A stretch of DNA of 64,000 bases from Chimonanthus salicifolius (GCA_013350335.1 CM023537.1:9229438-9293437); one strand, 5' to 3'. Shown: positions 10,341-23,068, counted from the stretch's first letter. The notes: generated by a model not told the origin, from the sequence alone. Numbers and translations are program-made.

Positions 10341-11412
10341 TAGGGCTGCAACTCGGGTCGGACGGGCCGGGTTTTAATAAATTCAACCCTAACTCAACTT
10401 ACTCCATATTGAATCCAACTCGACCTGACCCGAATAAAAAATCCGAAATAGTGAACTCGACCCGACCCAAGATTGTAATACCCTTAACCCAACCCGACCC
10501 GTCCCTTGACCCGACCCGACCCAACGTGACCCTTATCTTTTCATTTTGTCATTCCACAATAAATAGAATGGTATTTTTATAATTATAATAATTTTTCAAT
10601 AAAAAAAAAGACAAAATAAGAAAAAAAATTGATTGATGAAAGAGTGTCCGAAGGAATCACTTGTCAAAAGATAAAAATCTCGAGAGGATGAAATCTAACT
10701 CCTTTCCTACATTGGAAATTTTCAGAGAACAATTTTGCTAACATAAGTTTGGTAATTTGTCTAAATAATATGACACTTGATATGTGATAAATAAGATTCA
10801 ATAAATTTGAGAAGAGAAAAGAAACGGAGCTATTCAACTTAAATCAAACCATATTAATAAAACACCCTGCCGTTCTCCCCGTCGCCGAAGCCACGCTGTG
10901 CAGTGCCTGCCTCAGCCCTTCAGAACCCATTCGCCTTCGCTCTCTCAACCCAACCGAACCTTCACCCACAGTTCCCAGGATCGTCTCACCCGTTCGCCGG
11001 CAGCCACCATTGCCCAGGCATTCTGCCATTTCAACGCTGCCAGATTAGGAGGCCATGAGGGAAGGGGGAAAAACGCCGCCGGCTGTAACAATGGAAAAGA
11101 GGTTTGCTAGGGTTTGCTTATTTTAGATTTCAGATTTGAGGGTAACTGGGTAAGGCAGCCTTTTATATTAACTTATGTGAATAGGGTCGGATCGGGTCGG
11201 GTCTTCTCGGGTCGGGTTTTCTCGAGTCGGGGGTCGGGTCGGATCGGGTTGAAATTTAAAGGCCTCAGCCCAACCCGACCCTAATTTCGGTTGGGTTTTT
11301 CTTTTCTCAACCCGACCCGACCCTATAGCCCGACTATTGTAACCCGACCCGCATGATTTCTCGGGTCGGGTCATGCGGGTCGAGCCAAAACCCGACCCGA
11401 GTTGCAGCCCTA
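10341..11412. mobile_element. Non-autonomous hAT-type transposon with CCCGA-rich ends
   Basis: The left end TAGGGCTGCAACTCGGGTCG and the right end (complement of CCCGAGTTGCAGCCCTA) are inverted repeats. The flanks carry the perfect 8-bp duplication AGTGATCA (10333-10340 and 11413-11420), the hAT hallmark. Both subterminal regions are dense in GACCC/GGGTC pentamers, a likely transposase-binding array. The centre (about 10860-11110) is much more GC-rich than its surroundings and has short open frames on both strands with no recognisable domain. It may be captured host DNA. No transposase is encoded. Confidence 0.85.
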
Positions 11413-12094
11413 AGTGATCAGTATTGGGTGAAGCCGACTAATTTTTTATTAATAAAATATGAAAAATTAAAAATTATATTACAACCCTAATACTATAACA
11501 ACGTCAATGCAAAATGATGCTTTTACTGAAAATGAATAATAAAAACAAAAAATAAACAAAAATTATAATATTTTTCATTAAATTCAATTTTTAAAACATT
11601 GTAGATGACCCTATCCATAAATACATATTATATTTTTTTTTTCTATTCTCTTCTAGATGCTCTACTGCAATATTCTCTGTACTCTTGTCACCTATGGATT
11701 TTGAAGCAAGGATTTTAAAATAAGTGATTTGGTGCCCTTCAATTCTCTATTTTACAAGCCATGTCAAGTTCATGCTAGTTGACTCATGCCATTTCAGCTG
11801 AGATGAGCTTGAGTGAAAAGACAGCTTTGTTTTTAAAAAAATATTTCAAAGCAATTAATGAAATAATAAATGGTGAGAATAGAAGTGTATGATCAATATA
11901 ATTAGAGGCCTAAAATACACACATGAAGTAATTAGAGAGAGAGAGAGAGAGAGAGAGAGAGCTCCACTTGTACCACTAATACCAATTTAAAATTACTTCA
12001 CTTCAACATCTTCAATGACAACATATAGTTAATTAATTATAATTAGAAAGATTCTAATACATGTGCATTAGAATGTATGAGCGTCAAGATGAAT
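11413..12094. other. Intergenic DNA downstream of the multidomain enzyme gene
   Basis: It should contain the 3' UTR and polyadenylation site of the gene ending at 12095 (minus strand). A 27-bp GA microsatellite lies at 11935-11961. Nothing else was recognised. Confidence 0.4.
11935..11961. repeat. (GA)13 microsatellite
   Basis: Perfect GA dinucleotide tract. Confidence 0.9.
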
Positions 12095-15000
12095 TCACCT
12101 CGACCTTATGATCTCTTCCTTCATGGCAAGTGAGAGAGCACTGAGGCTGCCCTCACCCTCAACTCTCACCCCAGGCATAAGCACTGCTCTACTCCCTACA
12201 AACCCATCATTCCCAATCAGTATTTTCCCAAACTTCACTTTACCAGCTTCTCCTTCATAGATATGCCCAAACAGCAAAGCCTCCCTTCCCACACACCCAC
12301 CCTTTTCAATCTCCACCATGTCAGGGTTCAAGAGTGCTCCCATGGTGTCTACATAGACCCCTTGGTCCCACCTAATTTCTGAACCCATGAGTCTCATCCA
12401 GAGCCCAAACAGTACAGACCCACATGTTGTTTCCATGAAGAACTCACCCACCAGAGTTCTAAAAGCCTGCCATATGGTGTCCATGAAGACTTCTTTGCTC
12501 CAAATCAGCACCATTTCTCCTTCTTCCTTCTTCCCCACCAAGATCCACTTGGCCACGACACAAACAAATGCAGCGGAAATCCCTGAGAAAACCCAGCACA
12601 AAGGCAACAAGTAATGCAATGGTAACTTCTCCATTTCCTTCATATATAGAACCCAATGCAATGGTGCAAAAACTGCCAGACCCAGGAGAAAGTAAGGCGT
12701 GAAGGTTTGTAGCAAAGGCTGCATGAATGTTGCCCACAAGGTTTGATACCACGTCCTTGTCAATGTCACTTCTCTGGAATCTTTCTCCATTGAGGCTGCT
12801 GCCACAGGACAACCAGAGAGGTTGACTTTCACATCAGATTGGTCCAAGAAAGCATGCCATGCAGGTGGGAGTGGCACCGCATTACGAAGATGCTGGCATA
12901 TCTCATAGACTAATGAACGTCCATGATCAATTGATGCACTTTGAGAGCATGAGGTTGCACGGATAATGTCCACTTCACTGCAACGAAGGAACGGGTTGAA
13001 CTCCAACTGTTCTGATTCTTCTGCAGTGAGGTTCTGGTCAATTGTGATCTGACCCACATCCACGGGTGGGAACTCCGCCTCATCCCAAGGCCGAGTGCAA
13101 TCAAGTGCCACCTCACAATCAGCTTCATCTAATGGAACTGTCCTGTATTGCAGCTGAAGGATATAGTGGACCCCTTTCGAAGAATTGACACGGCGTTGGA
13201 AGTCATTGGCAAGAAAGAGGAGAGGACGAGTATCCTTCTCATCCCTTGGGATAGCACCAGTTTCTGGTGGGAGTATCCCCAACATCTGCACTGTCCCAGT
13301 ATCCTCACTGATCTTCCTGTCAAGTGGCCGCAACTTGAATTTCACATACATCTCTTGCCCATCCACAAAACGGAATAGCCGGCAAACATTTGAATAGTAG
13401 TGTAGCTCAGTGTAAGAGTTTGCCCGGCGGAGAGAACCCCACACAGCATCACGGATGTGGGGAGCCCGCTCCACTTGTGCTTCCCTTGCAGCAAGCCCAC
13501 ATACGAGCCATGTGGCGAAGTCAGCAATTGTTCGTGCATAAAATGCCTTGCCTGTCTTTAACGTCAGATCAAGAAGAGGTAAATCATTGTTGTCACCTGA
13601 AAGAATTCGTAGTGCTGCACCACGTGCATCAATTCTTGCATCGTCATCGGCACTCAAGCTATTACTATGCCGGATTATAACAGGAAAGCATTTCCCAGCA
13701 CCAAAAATCTTGTGTTCAGGGAACCCCGGCAAATCATCAAACATCTTCAAAATGCCCCTTCCACTAACACCAATCCGATGGAAGTACCTCGATTTCACCT
13801 TCATTGTTGTGATGGCTAAGTTTCCAGCGAGATTTCCAACAATCTTCTTGTACTTCCCGTCCATTTCTTCTATTCTCTCATCCAAAGCATGCAAGGTATT
13901 CTTCACCATGACGGGTTTCTGAGACCCCACATAGATGCCACCCATTTGGAGAATTGAATTCATAGGGGCAACTGAAAGTGCCCCAAGAATGACATCTTTC
14001 TGAATAACAGCCCCAGGGAGAATAAGGCTCTGACTCCCAAGAACTGAGTTATCTTGTACCTCTACTTCTTGGCAATGGAACCCGTCAGTGGAATATACAG
14101 AAGTAACAATTCGGCTGAAATCACCCAGATGAACACCATCACCAATTGAAATCAACGAGGGGTCCACAATTGGATTGATCGCTCTAATGGAACAATGTCG
14201 GCCGACTTTTGCACCAAGAAGACGCAAATACACACAGAATGCTTCTGTCCCAGAGAGAAGCTTGGCAAATCTGAGGTGGCAGGCAATGGTTATCCGGTGA
14301 CGGAGCCATGTTTTCAGATGAGTCTGCTGCAATTCTTGTTTTCTACCAAGGAATCGAACCAAGATGCAGGTGATGAGGCTGAGGATGAGGCCATGGGTTA
14401 CATAACCAATGGCTATATAGAAGGCAAAAGATGCTGGATTAGAAGGGGCAGAAGTGAAGAGGGTGGCATAGGCAATTAGAGATGCTGGAAACCAGTGGAA
14501 AGTTCCAGCAATGCAGAGAAAGGCAAAGTGTTCAAGGGATGGAGAGCTCTGAGATAACTGAATGTAAAGGAAGTAAAGGATAGATGCTGAGAGAGAGCTA
14601 AGGAAGCCAATTGTGTAGATGCCCATGAAGTGATGAAGGGCAGTGAACTTTCTTGGCAATTTTTCAGTGTATTCCAGTAGCTTTTCTCCCTGAAATTAGA
14701 AAGAAGAGAGAATCAGTTCCAAAAATTCCAACCACATTTAAGATTTGATCCACATTAAACATTAATTGGCCATTTTCCTTGGAGAATAATCAGTTGGTTT
14801 CAAAGTTCCAGATGGAACCTTTAAATCAGCTAGTTCTTCAGTTGAATTTGAAGAGAATAGGACTCCACTTTAAACACATTTTCCCTTTGTCATAGGTTTC
14901 GGTTAGTTTTTCAGTGTTCCCTCGAAAACAAGGGATCAACCAATTCCTAACAATGAAAAGTTGCTTTGACAGGTCATATCTAAACCTGCAAACAGGATTT

Positions 15001-18000
15001 AAGTTCTCACATCCATTGGAAGGAGTTCAGTTCTCATATTCAATGGAAAGAGTTCAACTACCATTTCAGAAACTCAAAACAGCTAAAAGTAATTAAATAA
15101 TAATAATAATAACCATAAGAACCATGCTAAGAACTAAAACGGGCTAAAAAGTTTGTTAAGTCAAGCAAACCTTTTGTACTTCACGTGCTTCCTGGCTCCT
15201 AAAAACATGTTTTCCTTCGTCAGTCTTCTGCAATGGCCGAACCTCAGCTTCTTCTCCCAAAACACTTCCTTTCTGAACCACAGCATAAGGGCCCACAGAG
15301 GAATTCTTACCAATCCTTACTGGCAGGAAACTTAAGATCCCATCCTTCACCTCATGGCTTTGGATCGTAGCCCCTTCCGCAATCACGGCACCATCACCGA
15401 TGGAAACAAGAGGTGGGTCAGTAATATCAATGGTGTCAAGCAGAACTGATGACCCGATCCTAGCTCCAAGCACCTCAAACCAATAATTAAGGAAGACTGT
15501 TCCTCTAAGATGGACTGCCAGAAATTTTCCAGCGACTTCTTGGGCCTTGTAAAGAGCCCACCATTTTATAAAATCCGCAGACCAGATGGAAATCTCTGGT
15601 TTCAGAGCATAATTTGGTTGTAGAAATGAACTTCCTAACAAGTGGATGGAAAGGCAGGTGACTACCATGCAAAGGATCCAAGCAATGGGAGCTAAAAATG
15701 GAGGAAACAGATAGCTGAGGAAGAGAGTTTTTCCTACCAATCTATCAGTACTGTGGAGCAACCTCAGAGAAAAAGAGATTGAAAGATAGAGAGGAACAAT
15801 AAGTATGGCAGCAACATAAACAACTGCAAGTAGCTGGAGAAACCCGATAATGAGATGCTGAAATCTTGAAACTTTGGTCCTTGATCTTACAAATTCCCTT
15901 TCAGATTCCAAAAGATGGGTTTGATTTGTAGTGGGTTGAGACTTCAAACGCAGATTCTCTGAGAAGCCTGCCAAATCTGAAATGCAAGTTGCTGTGAAAA
16001 TATCTACTGCTCCAACAGGAACCCCAAGGAAATCTGAGAGTTTCTGAGCAGCTCTTACGACACCAATTGAATCCATCCCATATGACACCAGATTCTCAGT
16101 GGATGAGATTTTTTCAACTGAAATTCCTGTTTGCTCTGAAACAAGTCCTTTTAAGAACACTGTAATTTCTTCCTTGCTCATTTTAGCATTTAGTGGAAGA
16201 AGAGGAGCTTTGGTTAACTGAGGTCGTGGTGTTTTTCCCTCCCTACAAGTACCAGTTGTGAAAGACCGCAGCAAGGACCTCCTTGTGGAAACATGATCCA
16301 TGGCTAAACTCAGTGTCCCATCTTGGAATTGTTTCAAGCATTCGAACCTCCTTATCTTTCCAGATGTTGTTTTCGAAATGGTTTTGGGCTTTATCAACTT
16401 CACAGAAGCTACAGAGACTCCATGTTCTTCAGCAACACGCATTTGAATTTCATTGATTACCTCCTGACCAACAGGCTTGCCTTCTCTTACCTCAGCAATG
16501 ACAACAAGACCAACCTGATCACCACTATCTAGAATAGAAATCCCTTTTGATGCCAAAATCTCCTCTGGAACACCAATCACAGCACAGCAACCAGGACGCA
16601 GTAGCTCAGATGAGTTTTCAACTGTCTTTTCTACATCAGCTGAGTATATATTCCTTCCAGCTACAATGATGAGATCCTTTATTCTTCCAGTTATGAATAG
16701 GTTCCCATCAAGAATCCTCCCAAGATCTCCCGTCCTAGTAAATTTCTTACCCGGATGGCTAGGAAGCATGTTGTTGAATGTTTTCTTGCTCATTTCTTGC
16801 TGGCCCCAGTACCCAACTCCAGAACTTGGACTGCTGATCCATATCTCCCCTTCTTTTCCATATTCTTTATGTTCTTCTCCGGTTTCTGGATCCACAATTC
16901 TGATATCAACATCTGAATCATTTTGGTTCACATAACCACAACAGACTCTACCTTGCCAATTTATCAAAATTGGTTTACTTTCTCCAAAGGCACAGCTTAC
17001 AAACACACAATTCTCAGCTAAACCATAGCCTGGAGCCATCACCTCCTGAGAAATGCCAAAAGGACGGCAGAGTTGGATGAACCTTTTCAAGGTCTTCTGC
17101 CTCACTGGCTCAGCAGCAACCATGAGAAAAACCATGGAAGAAAGGTCATAACTTCGGTTCTTATTCTTGTCAGATTCTAGTCTTCTGACAACAAGCTCGT
17201 AAGCAAAATTGGGTCCTGCGCTGTGAGTGGCTTGGTAATCACTCATAGTCTGAAGCCACAAAAGTGGGTTCTTGATGAATGTCATTGGAGAGAAGAGAAC
17301 TGCAGAGCCACCACTAACCATAGCCGTAAAAAGACCTCCAATCAGTCCCATATCATGGTACTGAGGAAGCCAACTAACCAACACAGTCCTTGAAGTGCTC
17401 TTGTATTTCCTTTGCATCAATTTGACATTGTGAATGAGCCCACCATGAGTAATCATCACCCCTTTTGCATCACCTGTTGATCCTGAAGTGAATTGCAGAA
17501 AACACAGGTCATCTGGCTGAGGCTCTGATTGATCTCCATTATGTTCCAAACAACCATTTGCCTTGGAATTTCTGATCCATGAGTCTGTGTGTAGCCATGG
17601 AAGGTCAGGCCAGCGAGCTGAAGATTTCCCTTTGTCCTTTCCCAGCAATATCATGTTCTTAACACTGCCTGCCCTTACAGCTGAATGGTAAGATACTGTT
17701 GACAGGATTGCTACAGCATTGCATGATTTGGAGACGTTCTCGATCTTGAGAAGTGCTTGTCCACCTCTCTGCATAGGATCAGAAGGCAACAAAGGAACTG
17801 GCAAAACTTTAGCTCTGATACACCCAAAGAAGGCATCAACAAAATCCAGACCGGGAACATGGACAAGAAGGACTCTGTCACCAGGCTTGATAACAGGCTT
17901 GCGACTTGTTAACAGCATGTGAGCAATCTGAGATGCATTGACATGAAGCTCCCCATAAGTCCTCCTGTTCACAACTTCACCTTCATCATTGATCCAAGTG

Positions 18001-20060
18001 TAAACGTTCTTGGTCTTTGTGATTCTATGAGTCCCCCAGAACTTCAAATATCCATCCAGAGTGGGGAGATCTGGAAATTCTACTGCCGGGAATTCATCTA
18101 ACCCTCTGGGAATGTGAGCAGTGATGTCATACTTTAATGGAAACAACCTCTGTCGAAACATACAATTCACTATAAGTACAATGATGGACATATAGGATCT
18201 GACTTCATGATGTTCAAAACTAATATTGCTGATCTATTTGTTCATAATTCAGACTTAGAATGAGTTTAGACTAAAGGATTGAAAATTTAAATTTACCTTA
18301 ACATATGGAAACATTGGAAGGGAATTATTATTCGCGAAATGCTTGCAGACCATAGCCATTGCATAAGAAGAATTTCTCTCTGTGAGCTCAAATGCCATAA
18401 GCCCGCCTACATAGTGAGTATTCTGCAAACCTTGGAGTTCAGTTTCTAACTTCTCATAGAACCCATCCTTCATATCTATATTTTAAAAATGTATGAAATT
18501 AGTGCGTCAATGCTGCAAAGAAAAATAGGAAAAGAAAATGAATAATAGGGAAATAACAATTGTTGACCTTCACTGGTAACATGAGGGAAGTACTTAAATC
18601 GGCGTTGTAGAACTACTTTCTCAACTTCTCCTCCCATATTCTTCACCACTTCGATGGCAAGCTTGATCACTGTCGGGCCCCTAATATCCTTGGAGTCACC
18701 ATAAGACCAGAAGAGGAAAATATTTGTGTCTGCATAGAACCTTTGCATTGCCACTGGATTCCCAATGGTAGCAGGGTCCTCCATGAATTCCCCATAGTAA
18801 TAAAATCCCATTGGTATATGTTCAAGCCCTTTGATCTTCATAACAGTGGTATAATAATCAATGGTCCGTACTTTACGGAACAGTTCCTTCTCGAGCACAT
18901 TCATATCAATTAGCTCAGTTTCTGCAGTTGCTAAAAGGAAAGATTTCTACTTAGAACATGTAAAAATGGAAACAAATACCAGTATAAACTTCAAAAGTTA
19001 TACTCACCAGGAGGAGGTAAGAGAACATCTGTAGGTCAGTCCATTCTTGAAGGGAAGTGCACCTGAGATGATGATCTTGTCAAACTCCAGAATTTCAGAA
19101 TCTCCATCTGAGTTGTTGATATTTATGCTAACACCAGAAGCATTGCGTTGGATTGCCAGAACTTCTGCGTTATTCAGAACTTTTATTGGCAGAGATTGGC
19201 TAAGTTTCTGCCAAACACTCATATAGCCTCCTTTAAAACGCCGAACCTTTCCAGCCATGGATGTGCGGGTGAACTCATGAATATAAGCATATGGTATGTC
19301 TTGGACAAATCCATAACCTGAAGCAGTATACCCATAAGCCACTGACTTTGGAACAGATTCAAATCCATGAAGCTTAAGAAAATCAGGAGTTGAAGCTGAT
19401 GCCACTTCACTCATGGCATGAATCCCAATTCGACCAGAGTCCTTTACCTCATCCTTCCATAAAATAATAATAAAGATTTAGAACAATCCTGAAATCTCAA
19501 ATCATTCAAACTCATCACAGATTGTTGGTAATATGTGCAACAGATTCTAACCTGGAGTTTTAAGGTTAGTGAGATGATAGATACATAATCATCTGCCACT
19601 TTCATGTCCTGATATTTTCCAGTAGAAGCATCAATAAGTGCAAACTTGTGAGAATCCATTTCTTCTAGTTCCGCTCCAATTTCCTTGGCCAAATGAAAGA
19701 TGACTGGGGCACTGTTTGCAGCAAGAACCTGACCCCCAAGATCATAAACTTTGCCTATAAAAACAGCAAAACCTAAAGCTATCAGAAACATCAAAGATGA
19801 ATCCAAATCATAATATATAGGAATGTCAGGTTAGACACTTGCATTTAACATCACATACCTTCTATTTCAATGGATTCGCACATCCCACCTACGGTATGAT
19901 ACTTTTCCATCACAGTTACATTACTGTAGCCAAGTTGACTCAGTGCATAGGCAGCAGACAAGCCACTTGGACCACCACCTACTATTCCTATTCTCACATT
20001 CACAGGGAAGCTTGGGTGCAAGGTGCAGAATTGCTCCTCCAGAGATTTTCTGCTATCCAT
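12095..20060 (-). CDS. Multidomain FAD oxidoreductase / acyl-AMP ligase / ACP / catalase-like membrane protein
   Basis: Seven exons (minus strand): 20060-19859, 19754-19552, 19453-19027, 18930-18568, 18475-18297, 18149-15171 and 14689-12095, giving about 2315 residues. Residues 1-458 are an FAD/NAD(P)-binding amine-oxidase-like fold (GGGPSG at 28-33). About 480-1090 is an adenylation domain resembling fatty-acyl-AMP ligases (TSGSTGDAKG near 680, PGYGLAEN, RTGDLG, catalytic Lys1056 in TSGKIRR). About 1100-1190 is an acyl carrier domain (GMDSIGVV, phosphopantetheine Ser1152). Then come two membrane segments (about 1224-1295), beta-helix block 1 (1342-1430), further membrane segments, block 2 (1608-1715), a catalase-like domain (1745-2070; His1755, Arg2042-x3-Tyr2046), two more membrane segments and block 3 (2218-2308). 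The membrane/beta-helix parts recall the terminal region of bacterial Pls/PosA-type synthetases. Inference: it activates a fatty acid, loads it on its own carrier and oxidises it at a membrane. The exon 3 donor is uncertain: the consensus GTGAGT at 19007 would break the frame, so I used GT at 19026. The reading frame is open upstream of the ATG back to an acceptor at 20092. Confidence 0.85.
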
Positions 20061-20092
20061 CTCTCTGATAGTTAGTCCGTCAGCAGCAGAAC

Positions 20093-23060
20093 CTGATGAA
20101 AGCAAGCAATTGGATGAGCACCTGCCAGCCTAGTTTCAGGTCCTCCATTATATAGCCTAACTCAAAATTGTAACAAAAAAATTGAGCTATTAAAACTTTA
20201 CTCATGTCTTTCTCATAAGACGAGGTTAGCATTTGATATTTCTGAACATCCAGAACTTTATTAAAGAACAACTTGAGTTAAGAGGTGAAATGGGGGCAAC
20301 GGGAATAGGAAGAGAGGGGGAAGGAGGATCGGATCATCTTCATCTCTATGAGATTGAAATTTCCAATGCAGAAATAATGCCAAGTGGCAAAGAGTACACC
20401 TAAATTTGATGTAGCACGGGCAGCACATACATGAAGACGTGTACCCATGATAGCCAAAAACAATTAACACACGCCGCACCATGTTAGAATTCACACGCGA
20501 ACTGCCATTTCCACGCATGTGTGCTATTAAATGCACGGTTTGCAGGCGCTGTTTCTTTTGACAATTTTGATTTCTTTTCATTATTATTTTGTTATTTCCT
20601 TCATGTATAAAAGCCAGCCGATTGTAAGACAAGAAGAACAATGATGAACAATGAAATGAATTGAAACTTTCTTCTTTGGGTGGATTCCCTATATCTCTTC
20701 TCTTCTCCCGAGTGGATTCCCATTTCGCTTCTCCTTGCCATCGAGAGTGATCGTGGCTTCTCTCCCTTTTCTTCCTTCCCTCTTTCTATTATCCACGATT
20801 TCCTGTATGCCGACGGTGTTCATCCGACCAGCAAATCTTATTTTTACACAGAGAGCCATCTCTCTCTGTCCCCCGTTACTCTTAACGGTTCAGATTTGGG
20901 ATATCCCACTTTCCTGACTCAAACCAACGAACATCAGACATGTCCTTCTCTCCAACAATGCAACACCAACCCCATTAACTTACTAAGTTTCACCTCAACC
21001 CTTCCGTCCCTTTCCCATATCTATTACAACTGAGCCCATTCCCTTTGCATTAAAGAATCACCATCATTTGACCATTTACGCCCAATCTTCCTTTTAATTA
21101 CGAAATTTCCATTTACCAAATCCCATAATCCACCAACACCACCCAACGTTCTGTTTCCAACAAGCAACTCATGCTAGATCCTGCTACCCGCTATGTCTGT
21201 TGCTACAGTACGGCATAGTATCGGGACCATTTGGCTCGTTTGACCGAGTCCCGACTAAGTCACCCGTCCGTTTAAACCCGATCCTCTTCCGTGCTGCGTC
21301 AAAATTGTCTAATAATCTTACAGAAACAGCAGTAATGAAGTGTTTCACTTGTTTTTTACCCCATTGTCACATTAAAACCCAGAGCTTTCTAATGTGACCC
21401 CCCACAGAACAACAGAAACAGAAGCGAGAACTCTTTTAGAAAAATGGTTACAACAAAACTAAAGCAACAACTTGAGACATCAAGACCTCATTATCAAGTC
21501 GAATTCTGAAATTCAATTGGGTATCAGTACCTGATGGACTGTATAAGGAGCAAGTTAACACATTTAATTTGAATCTCCCACTTCCAGTTGCCATGTATGA
21601 TGTAAGCATCACATTGTAGATACACAAACTAAAACATATTTCATCAACAATTCTAAAACATGTTTACTGTTGTGATTGAACATCCTGAATTCAAAGATCC
21701 CAAAAGAGACAATTCCTTGTGTTCAAATGGAATATACCTCTTCCTTGTAACAAAAGTCATAACAGTATAAATTTCATTGACAAGTACTCATGACACAACT
21801 AGTAAGTGCTTCATGTGCAAAGATAAACATTGTCAGTTTATGAGTCCCATTACCATCTAAAAAAAAGTCAAACTTTCAGAAATTCAAACTAATCTAAAAT
21901 AAATATAGGCAGTAATTTCAAAACAAATTTCTGCTGCTGCAGTAAAAAAATATAAAATCCAAGACCTACAAACAAACAAATCCAGCGCACAAAAGCTAAG
22001 AAATACCTCGAACAAATCCAGAACAGAAAGGTAAGAAGTTCAGCTGAAAAACCCAAATAGACCAATGCATCAACAATCTGAATGATTTTGTAGTGAAACT
22101 TAAAAACATATTGAACCCCAGGCTGAACATACAGAATTCAAATTGCCAAGATGTCGTAAATATCCAAAATTCAGATTGAAAAGGGTATGTTCAATCCAAA
22201 TATCAACACTTTTCCATATCCAATTATACATCAAAACCGTAATGATTCTTTAGCTAATTTAAGTACACGTTGAATTCAACAATTCAAGGAAAAAAATTAA
22301 ATCTCCAACTTGCATTACTGCAAATGGGGCAATCCATAAAATCCAAACTCATTTGAAAAACATGTCAGCAGCAATACCAAAGAATTCATCGAACATATGA
22401 AAGTAAAAAACAATTAACTGAACAAGATAACAAGTACCCTACTGAAATCCAACGCCAAAAGCCGGGAAGCTCAACCAACTCCAAATCCCTGTAAAGCACC
22501 AACACAGGCCATTGCATCGTCAACCTTTTTTCTACTAGAATGCTATTAATGGTTCATTTCAAATAAGAAAAAAAAAAGTGATGGTTTTAAAGAAGAGACC
22601 TATAAATGTTTTCCCACAAGGAGGGGGAACTGAAAGCCAAATGGCGGGGAATGGAAGTCTCCTACGTCACAGCCGTTTCTCCACGGTAGTTTCTGCTGAT
22701 CTCACGCTGGAATTTAAGTAGAAGAGATGCTCCGAGTGTCCAAAGAAAACAGGACAAAAAGCCATTTTTCATGGTTTTATGAGTTCTAGGCGAATGGGAG
22801 AATTTTGGAATGTCGATTTTCAGATATTCGCCCATCATCCACCTCACCCACATTTGAAAAGTCCGTCTTCCATATACATTGTAACAAAGGGCTGATCTTT
22901 TTGGAATATAATAAGAGAAAATGAGATTGGAGAGCAGAAGGCGACAAACCACAGCTTTTCTCAAGCGAGATATGCTTTTCTCCAGATGTGAATCTCTTGA
23001 TTCCAGGCGCCGGACAACCGATCCTGCCTGCGGATTGTGAATTGTGGATACAGGGTTTTC
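20093..23060 (-). other. Probable 5' leader and first intron of the multidomain enzyme gene
   Basis: A splice acceptor (CATCAG) at 20093 precedes the start-codon exon, so at least one upstream exon is expected. The stretch 22660-23040 is less AT-rich, lies just below a TATA box and is the best candidate leader. The minus-strand open frame 22662-22964 inside it resembles nothing I know. From about 20484 the sequence TGTTAGAATTCACACGC, followed by TATAAAAGCCAGC, recalls a Ty1-copia LTR, but no matching end or target duplication was found. Confidence 0.35.
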
Positions 23061-23068
23061 ATTTTATA
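23061..23068 (-). promoter_or_regulatory. Candidate TATA box for the multidomain enzyme gene
   Basis: The minus strand reads CTATATAAAATG, followed about 30 bases later by a CA-rich leader-like sequence. It would serve the gene starting at 20060 through a leader intron of roughly 2.5 kb. It is placed by position only. Confidence 0.35.

Noticed and set aside
10430..10520. CCCGA-rich array as telomere-like or satellite DNA
   Set aside because: It lies inside the hAT element, mirrors the array at the other end, and is explained as its subterminal repeat.
12387..14479. Several 60-124 codon frames on both strands inside the multidomain enzyme gene
   Set aside because: They are shadows of the long minus-strand exon, which carries the recognisable domains.
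20484..21030. Intact copia LTR upstream of the multidomain enzyme
   Set aside because: A TGTTAGAA start and a TATA-like box are suggestive, but I found no 3' end, primer site or duplication. It is noted only within the leader region entry.
22662..22964. 100-codon minus frame upstream of the multidomain enzyme
   Set aside because: No recognisable motif. It is better explained as leader or first-intron sequence. I could not find splice sites joining it in frame to the exon at 20092.
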